This document shows, piece by piece, positions 6,545 to 11,011 of a DNA stretch of 11,011 bases. The notes beneath the pieces are model-generated. The model did not search any database, was not told the origin of the DNA, and saw only the letters and a list, made by a program, of their open reading frames with translations. The first letter of the stretch is position 1. The number at the start of each line of letters is the position of its first letter. Position numbers and translations under genes: made by a program. The stretch covers positions 1-11,011 of the forward strand of contig JAHHTE010000056.1 of the NCBI GenBank assembly GCA_020024815.1, given 5' to 3'. This DNA comes from Mailhella sp. (GTDB lineage Bacteria; Desulfobacterota; Desulfovibrionia; Desulfovibrionales; Desulfovibrionaceae).

Positions 6545-7513
6545 ATGAGTATTAAAAAATTATTTGGTTCTGTTGTAGCTTTAGCAATGGTCATGGGATT
6601 TAGTGTAATAGGAGAAGCTTTTGCAGAGTATCCTGTAAAACCTATTACATTGGTTAGCCCTTATGGAGCTGGTGGTGATTCTGATATTGCAGCTCGTGTT
6701 TGGGCAGAATTTGCAAAAAAAGAATTAGGACAACCTGTGCTTGTTGTAAATAAAACTGGTGGTGGCGGATTAACTGGTACTATGTTTGCCTCACGAGCAA
6801 GAGCTGATGGATACACACTCTTTTTAGGACAAGCAGGACCTTGTGTTATGCTCCCAATCACAACCAATGCTGGTGGGTTATCAAAAGATAGCTTTGATTA
6901 TATTGCCCGTTTTGCAACTTCTAACACTGGAGTAATTGTTTACCCTGATGCCCCTTGGAAAGATTTAAAAGAATTTCAAAATGATGCAAGTGCGAATCAA
7001 GGTAAATATACATTTAGTAGTCCTTCTGCAACAAGCTGGGTAGCTTTAGCTTTTAGAAGTTGGTTACATAAAAATAATGTTAATTTAAAAGTAGTTGAGT
7101 ATGCTAGTGGTGCAGAGGCTGCAACATCTATTCTTGGTAAACATGGAGATATTACCTTTGTTTTCAAAGCAAATTTTGATGCATTAGTTGCTGGTGATAA
7201 ATTAAAATTATTAGCTGTTGGAACAAAAATGGAAGAACATCCAGAAGTTCCTACCTTTAATGAATTAGGCTATGATGGCAATTTTATAGCATGGGCAGGT
7301 ATTGCTGCACCAAAAGGTATCCCAGCTGATGTTAAGCAAAAATTAGAAGAAGTTACAAAGAAAATTGCAGAAAATCCTGAATTTATCAAAGCGTTAGAAA
7401 ATGTTGGTTTTGATATTGGTTATGAAGATGGTGCTAGTTTGAAAAAAGATGTTGATGCACAATATGTTGAAATGCAACAACTTTTAAAAGAAATGAATTT
7501 AGCTGTAAAATAA
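6545..7513 (+). CDS. TTT periplasmic substrate-binding protein, TctC/Bug family
   Basis: This 322-residue exported binding protein delivers substrate to the TctA/TctB permease. Residues 1-27 form a signal peptide (basic MSIKK start, hydrophobic core, AFA before Glu28), with no lipobox cysteine, so it is a soluble periplasmic protein of about 295 residues after cleavage. Bug-family pocket motifs are visible: SPYGAGGDSDIAAR (38-51), where the glycine loop and Asp usually contact a carboxylate, then NKTGGGGLTG (69-78) and ADGYTL (87-92). AGGAG at 6534-6538, 6 bases before the ATG, is a strong ribosome-binding site. Characterised relatives bind mono-, di- and tricarboxylates, aspartate, glutamate or nicotinate. 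The neighbouring enzymes suggest an amino-acid or imino-acid-like carboxylate, but that is inference. Confidence 0.95.
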   Translation: MSIKKLFGSVVALAMVMGFSVIGEAFAEYPVKPITLVSPYGAGGDSDIAARVWAEFAKKELGQPVLVVNKTGGGGLTGTMFASRARADGYTLFLGQAGPCVMLPITTNAGGLSKDSFDYIARFATSNTGVIVYPDAPWKDLKEFQNDASANQGKYTFSSPSATSWVALAFRSWLHKNNVNLKVVEYASGAEAATSILGKHGDITFVFKANFDALVAGDKLKLLAVGTKMEEHPEVPTFNELGYDGNFIAWAGIAAPKGIPADVKQKLEEVTKKIAENPEFIKALENVGFDIGYEDGASLKKDVDAQYVEMQQLLKEMNLAVK

Positions 7514-7530
7514 GGAAAGAGGTGGAAGAT

Positions 7531-7905
7531 ATGAGTATTGAAAGATTTGGCACACCAAAAGTAGGGGCATTACCTTTTGCAAAAGCAGTTAGTGCAGGTG
7601 GATTTTTATATGTTTCAGGACAAGTTCCACGTGATGAAAAAGGGGAAATTGTTTATGGAACAATGCTTACTCAAGCTAAAGTAACTCTTGATAATTTGAA
7701 AAAAGTTGTGGAATCAGCAGGATATAGCATGAATGATGTTATTAAAGTTGAAGCATGGATAGCTGATCCACGAGATTTTGGTGATTTCAATAAAGTGTAT
7801 GCACAATATTTTAGTGCAGAACACGCACCAGCAAGAGTTACAGTTCAAGCACAAATGATGAGCGATTTACGTGTAGAAGTTGCTTGCGTTGCATACAAAG
7901 AATAA
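7531..7905 (+). CDS. RidA/YjgF-family enamine/imine deaminase
   Basis: This 124-residue cytosolic protein belongs to the RidA (YjgF/YER057c/UK114) family, whose trimers hydrolyse reactive enamines and imines to ketone plus ammonia. The residues linked to deaminase activity are kept: Arg102 in HAPARVTVQ (E. coli RidA Arg105) and Glu116 in LRVEVAC (Glu120 by alignment from memory). The N-terminal signature FAKAVSAGGFLYVSGQVPRD is also typical. Length is normal. The start is uncertain by three codons: GTG at 7522 follows AGGAAAGAG, whereas ATG at 7531 follows GAGGTGG, and I prefer the ATG. It begins 17 bases after the TctC-like gene and ends 19 before an FAD amino-acid-oxidase-type gene. This context suggests it clears the imine formed by that enzyme instead of serving only as general housekeeping. 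Confidence 0.93.
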   Translation: MSIERFGTPKVGALPFAKAVSAGGFLYVSGQVPRDEKGEIVYGTMLTQAKVTLDNLKKVVESAGYSMNDVIKVEAWIADPRDFGDFNKVYAQYFSAEHAPARVTVQAQMMSDLRVEVACVAYKE

Positions 7906-7924
7906 TTATTCCAAAAGGATATTT

Positions 7925-9052
7925 ATGCAAAGTTCTCAAAGAGAATATGATATAATTGTTGCTGGTGGTGGGATAAGTGGTGTTGCTATTGCTTATGGAT
8001 TAGCAATAAAAAACAAAGGGTTAAAAATTGCTGTTCTTGATGCTCCAACAGATATTAACAGAGCATCAAGAACCAATGTAGGCTTGATTTGGTGCCAATC
8101 AAAATTTTTACATAGACCTGAATATGCAAAATGGGGATTTTTATCTCGTAAAGAATTTCCTCGTATTCTTGATGAATTATATCAAATTTCAGGCATAAAA
8201 GTTCCAGCATATTTTGAAGGTGGTTTAATACCTGTTCTTAGTGAAGAAGAATATAAAAAACGTGGTGATTATATTGAAGGATTAAGAGATGTATTAGGTG
8301 AATATAATGGAAATATGATTGATAGGTCAGAATTAGAAAAAAAACTACCTAAAATTCCATTTGGTTTTGAAGTCTGTGGAGCAGCTTGGTGTGAAGATGA
8401 TGGTTTTTTAAATCCATTAGCTTTAATGCGAGCATACCGTTTAGCATTAACAAAAATTGGTGTTGAATTTGTTAATGATACTATTGTTTATTCTGTTGAA
8501 CCAAAAGCAAACAGTTATAGTGTACAAACAGAAAAAGGCACATATTATTGTGATAGATTAGTTCTTGCTTGTGGGCTTGCTAATAAGCGTTTAGTGCAGT
8601 TTTCAATTAATGATTTACCAATTTTTGCAGATAAAGGACAAGTTCTTTTAACAGAGCGTATGCCTTTTGTAATGCCTATTCCTGTTTTAGGTTGTACACA
8701 AACTGTTGCAGGTACAGTAATTATTGGTTTTAAACATGAAACACGTGGGCATGATGCTACTGTTGTTCCTCATACAGTAGCACAAGAAGGTGCATGGGCA
8801 TTACGTGTTTGGCCTGAACTTGGTAAAAAACGTATTATTCGTTCTTGGCCAGGTCTTAGGGTTATGCCTAATGATAATGTTGCTATATACAGCCATTTAC
8901 CAGAACATGAAAAAGTAACAGTTATTAATACGCATAGTGCTGTTACTATGGCAGCTGCACATAGTACCTATCTTGCTGATTATATTTTAGGTGGAGCTTT
9001 GCCTGAAGTTGCAAGTAGCATGACATTAAAACGTTTTGGGTATTCTGTGTAG
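7925..9052 (+). CDS. FAD-dependent amino-acid dehydrogenase subunit (DadA/DAO family, HcnC-like)
   Basis: This 375-residue flavoprotein is of the D-amino-acid-oxidase/sarcosine-oxidase-beta type. The dinucleotide-binding motif IIVAGGGISGVAIA (10-23) is followed by an acidic strand end (VLDA, 37-40). DGFLNPLAL (159-167) fits the middle of the family, and LVLACGLANK (212-221) and the C-terminal IRSWPGLRVMPNDN (305-318) fit the FAD-closing region. Such enzymes oxidise a C-N bond of an amino or imino acid to an imine. With the next two genes it matches the catalytic subunit of three-part enzymes such as HCN synthase, D-hydroxyproline dehydrogenase and opine oxidases. The start is ATG 7925, with AAAAGGAT just upstream; a TTG start at 7880 would overlap RidA and put 15 unrelated residues before the FAD motif. 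No signal peptide is seen, so it acts on the cytosolic side. The substrate is unknown. Confidence 0.9.
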   Translation: MQSSQREYDIIVAGGGISGVAIAYGLAIKNKGLKIAVLDAPTDINRASRTNVGLIWCQSKFLHRPEYAKWGFLSRKEFPRILDELYQISGIKVPAYFEGGLIPVLSEEEYKKRGDYIEGLRDVLGEYNGNMIDRSELEKKLPKIPFGFEVCGAAWCEDDGFLNPLALMRAYRLALTKIGVEFVNDTIVYSVEPKANSYSVQTEKGTYYCDRLVLACGLANKRLVQFSINDLPIFADKGQVLLTERMPFVMPIPVLGCTQTVAGTVIIGFKHETRGHDATVVPHTVAQEGAWALRVWPELGKKRIIRSWPGLRVMPNDNVAIYSHLPEHEKVTVINTHSAVTMAAAHSTYLADYILGGALPEVASSMTLKRFGYSV

Positions 9053-9062
9053 GAGAAATGTT

Positions 9063-9338
9063 ATGGCTGATTTAGTACGTATTAATGTTGATGGTGAGGA
9101 TATTCAAGTTCCTGCCTCTATTAGTGTTGCAGCAGCTGTGCTTGGGCATAAACATGAAAAACATGCTTTTCATAATGCAAAAGATGGTAGTCCTAGATCT
9201 CCTTTTTGTCTTATGGGGGTTTGTTTTGAGTGTATGATGGAAATTGATGGTGTTGAAAATGTGCAATCTTGTCTTGTTCCTGTTCGTGAAGGCATGGTAA
9301 TACGTAGACAATATAAAAGCAAAACCGATAAGGGGTAG
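9063..9338 (+). CDS. Small [2Fe-2S] subunit of the flavo-dehydrogenase (HcnA-like)
   Basis: This 91-residue ferredoxin-like protein has four cysteines in the order C-x4-C-x2-C-x12-C (Cys49, 54, 57 and 70), which fits a plant-type [2Fe-2S] cluster of the small Fer2_4/HcnA kind. The N-terminal strand pattern VRINVDGEDIQVPASISVAA matches the beta-grasp fold used by these subunits. It presumably relays electrons between the two flavoprotein subunits. The ATG at 9063 follows AGGAGA (9051-9056), which overlaps the stop codon of the preceding gene. An upstream in-frame start at 9036 would lie inside that gene, and an out-of-frame ATG at 9058 stops at once. The gene is 3 bases before the next one, so the subunits are probably translated in step. 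Confidence 0.9.
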   Translation: MADLVRINVDGEDIQVPASISVAAAVLGHKHEKHAFHNAKDGSPRSPFCLMGVCFECMMEIDGVENVQSCLVPVREGMVIRRQYKSKTDKG

Positions 9339-9341
9339 TAT

Positions 9342-10721
9342 ATGGCTGATAATATTGATTTACTCGTTGTCGGTGCAGGTCCTAGTGGGCTTGCTACTGC
9401 AATAGCTGCAAGATCTTGTGGGCTTGATGTAACAGTTGTTGATGAATATGCAACAATAGGTGGGCAGATTTTTAGAAATATTCATTTGCCATCAATTACT
9501 GATGTTCTTGATGAAAGAACCCTAGAAATAGGTAATGACCTTATAGAAAAATTTCATGCAAGTAAGGCTAATTTTTTGCCTAATACAACTGTTTGGGGTA
9601 TGGAAAATAATACTGTTTTTTGCAAAAGTCTTGAAGAAGTAAAAAAGATTTCTGCAAGTAAAATAGTATTTGCTACTGGTGGTTTTGAACGGGCTGTTCC
9701 TTTCAAAGGGTGGACATTACCCGGTGTATATACTGCCGGTGCTGCGGAAATGCTTTTTCGTTCCCAAGGTGAATTACCAAGTGAAAAAGAACCTATTGTA
9801 CTTTGTGGTAATGGACCTTTATTAATGGCATTAGCTGTTCATCTTATTGAACATAATATTCCTATTGCTGCTTGGCTTGATACAGGACGTTTTAGCAATA
9901 AAATTACAGCTTCTGTGCATATGGGTAGAATTTTTCAAGATATGCCATATTTTAAACATGGTATGCACCTTGCTATGGAAATTATTAAATCAAGAGTACC
10001 AATTATAACTGGCGTTACACAAGTTGAGGCTCTTGGTGATGAATTTGTTGAAAAAATTCGCTATATTAAAAATGGAAAAGAGCATGAAATAAAAACTTCT
10101 GTTCTTATTCGCCATGAAGGTATAATTTCACGTTTACAAGTTGCTAATGCTTTAAATATGGAATTAGCTTGGGATAATGTGCAACGTTATTGGTACCCTA
10201 AAACAGATAAGTATGGACGTACAAGCGTGAATAATATCTTTGTTGCAGGCGATAATGCTTTTGTGCATGGTGGAGAATCTGCTATGTGGAAAGGTTATGT
10301 TTGTGGCTATGCTGTTGCTGAAGATTTAGGAGTTGTGCCAACTAAAGAAGTAAAAGAAAAAATGGCATATTATTACGATAAAATGGAACTTCTTTGTAAA
10401 GCTCGTGATTATTTGCGTTATGTTTTTGCTCCTAACCCTGAAGTTTATAATGTTCCTGATGATACTATTATTTGTCGTTGTGAATGTGTTACAGCTGGTG
10501 AAATAAGACAAGCAGTAAAAGAAGGGTATACAACTCCATCAGAAGTAAAAATAGTAACTCGTTCTGGAATGGGTCCTTGTCAAGGTCGTATGTGTGGTAC
10601 TGCTTTGGCTGAAATTATCGCCCAATGTGTTGGGGAAAATGTGGAAAAAGTTGGCATTTTGAAAAATAGACAACCATTTTCACCTATTACATTAGCTGAT
10701 TATTGCACATTACACGCATAA
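9342..10721 (+). CDS. FAD oxidoreductase subunit with C-terminal BFD [2Fe-2S] domain (HcnB-like)
   Basis: This 459-residue protein pairs a pyridine-nucleotide-disulfide-reductase fold with a C-terminal bacterioferritin-associated-ferredoxin (BFD) domain. The first FAD motif is LLVVGAGPSGLATA (7-20), with DEYATIGGQI (34-43) next. A second nucleotide-type motif, VLCGNGPLL (153-161), follows, and NIFVAGDNA (298-306) is the second FAD contact. The BFD cysteines are Cys378 and Cys380 (CRCECVTAGEI), Cys413 and Cys418 (GPCQGRMC), spaced C-x-C-x32-C-x4-C, enough for a [2Fe-2S] cluster. Size and domain order match HcnB and the alpha subunits of D-hydroxyproline dehydrogenase and opine oxidases. These do not necessarily use NAD(P), so it should not be labelled an NADH enzyme. 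AGGGG at 9331-9335 precedes the ATG. It is the last gene of the operon, with a terminator 38 bases after its stop. Confidence 0.93.
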   Translation: MADNIDLLVVGAGPSGLATAIAARSCGLDVTVVDEYATIGGQIFRNIHLPSITDVLDERTLEIGNDLIEKFHASKANFLPNTTVWGMENNTVFCKSLEEVKKISASKIVFATGGFERAVPFKGWTLPGVYTAGAAEMLFRSQGELPSEKEPIVLCGNGPLLMALAVHLIEHNIPIAAWLDTGRFSNKITASVHMGRIFQDMPYFKHGMHLAMEIIKSRVPIITGVTQVEALGDEFVEKIRYIKNGKEHEIKTSVLIRHEGIISRLQVANALNMELAWDNVQRYWYPKTDKYGRTSVNNIFVAGDNAFVHGGESAMWKGYVCGYAVAEDLGVVPTKEVKEKMAYYYDKMELLCKARDYLRYVFAPNPEVYNVPDDTIICRCECVTAGEIRQAVKEGYTTPSEVKIVTRSGMGPCQGRMCGTALAEIIAQCVGENVEKVGILKNRQPFSPITLADYCTLHA

Positions 10722-10758
10722 AAAATTAATCTCTCCTTATAAACCAGTTCCTTGCTCT

Positions 10759-10792
10759 AAGCTCATCTATTTTATATAGATGAGCTTTTTTT
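10759..10792 (+). terminator. Strong rho-independent terminator of the operon
   Basis: AAGCTCATCTAT (10759-10770) and ATAGATGAGCTT (10776-10787) form a perfect 12-bp stem with a 5-base loop. The T-run continues to 10792. It lies 38 bases after the stop of the last oxidoreductase gene. With the sigma-54 promoter at 3723 it defines a single eight-gene transcript of about 7 kb. No internal terminator is apparent in the short gaps between the genes. Confidence 0.9.
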
Positions 10793-10830
10793 ATGGGGAT
10801 TTTTTTTGAGTAGAGAATGTTTTTTTTTTT

Positions 10831-10864
10831 TGAGAGGAGAACTTTTGAAAAAGTTCCCCTCTTA
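10831..10864. repeat. GAGGAGAACTTTT/AAAAGTTCCCCTC hairpin element
   Basis: Bases 10834-10846 pair with 10849-10861 with a single A/C mismatch, and three outer pairs, one a wobble, extend to 10831/10864. The apex is TTGAAA. An 11-T run precedes it (10820-10830), but no T-run follows on either strand directly, so it is not a textbook terminator. A related CT-rich half, CTCTCTCCTC (10867-10876), lies just downstream and could pair alternatively with GAGAGGAG. From memory, similar G/A-rich AACTTTT/AAAAGTT hairpins are common between genes in Desulfovibrionaceae. The rest of the tail (10877-11011) is A/T runs with no gene that I can see. Confidence 0.5.
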
Positions 10865-11011
10865 AACTCTCTCCTCAAAACTTTTTAATCAATACGTTTT
10901 TTTTTGTAAGAAAAAGAATTTTTATTTTTTCTAAATTATAAAAAACAGTATCAATAATAGTGTGTTATTGGGAAATATTTTAAAATTATTTTACTTATTA
11001 GGTATAGAGAG

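Noticed and set aside
7880..7924. Upstream TTG start for the DAO-family gene
   Set aside because: It would lie inside the RidA gene and add residues unrelated to the family; AAAAGGAT points to the ATG at 7925.
9036..9062. Upstream start for the small [2Fe-2S] gene
   Set aside because: It lies inside the preceding gene; AGGAGA at 9051-9056 selects the ATG at 9063.
9072..9311. Minus-strand open frame opposite the [2Fe-2S] gene
   Set aside because: It covers the antisense of a clear cysteine-motif protein and has a low-complexity composition (His, Asn, Thr rich) typical of a shadow frame.
1..11011. CRISPR array, insertion sequence or toxin-antitoxin pair
   Set aside because: No regularly spaced direct repeats, transposase, terminal inverted repeats or small paired genes were found by eye.

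Overview
The window is a compact, strongly AT-rich bacterial segment with A/T-ending codons and AGGA/GGAG ribosome-binding sites. It has three parts: a phage-type integrase at the left edge, a minus-strand sigma-54-dependent regulator, and a divergent eight-gene plus-strand operon that fills the rest (3761-10721). The gene content suggests an anaerobic or microaerophilic Gram-negative bacterium. The evidence is a periplasmic binding protein for a tripartite tricarboxylate (TTT) transporter, an AcoR/NtrC-type activator and a probable sigma-54 promoter. The tail hairpin with AACTTTT/AAAAGTT arms resembles elements I associate with Desulfovibrionaceae, so a low-GC member of that group is my best guess. 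This rests on style and recall, not on a marker gene.

Layout. Bases 1-173 hold a terminator-like hairpin and no gene. Bases 174-1334 encode a tyrosine recombinase with a full set of active-site residues. Bases 1335-1594 are non-coding, with a terminator-like hairpin and a small inverted repeat. Bases 1595-3499 (minus) encode a GAF-PAS-AAA+-Fis activator. Bases 3500-3760 are a regulatory region with palindromic GTAAC/GTTAC-type sites, a 12-bp perfect inverted repeat, and a GG-N10-GC sigma-54 promoter just before the first operon gene. The operon encodes, in order: an Asp/Glu racemase-superfamily enzyme, TctB-like, TctA-like and TctC-like transporter parts, a RidA-family imine deaminase, a DadA/HcnC-like FAD oxidoreductase, a small HcnA-like [2Fe-2S] protein, and an HcnB-like FAD/BFD-[2Fe-2S] oxidoreductase. 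A strong intrinsic terminator follows at 10759-10792.

How the genes fit together (inference). The TctC-like protein captures a small carboxylate or amino-acid-like substrate in the periplasm, and TctA/TctB import it using the ion gradient. The racemase-family enzyme may adjust its stereochemistry. The three-part flavo-iron-sulfur dehydrogenase, which resembles HCN synthase, D-hydroxyproline dehydrogenase and opine oxidases, oxidises a C-N bond to an imine. RidA hydrolyses the imine, and electrons leave through the two [2Fe-2S] centres. The divergent regulator probably senses the substrate or a product and switches the operon on from its sigma-54 promoter. The substrate cannot be fixed from sequence; D-amino acids, cyclic imino acids and opines are the main candidates.
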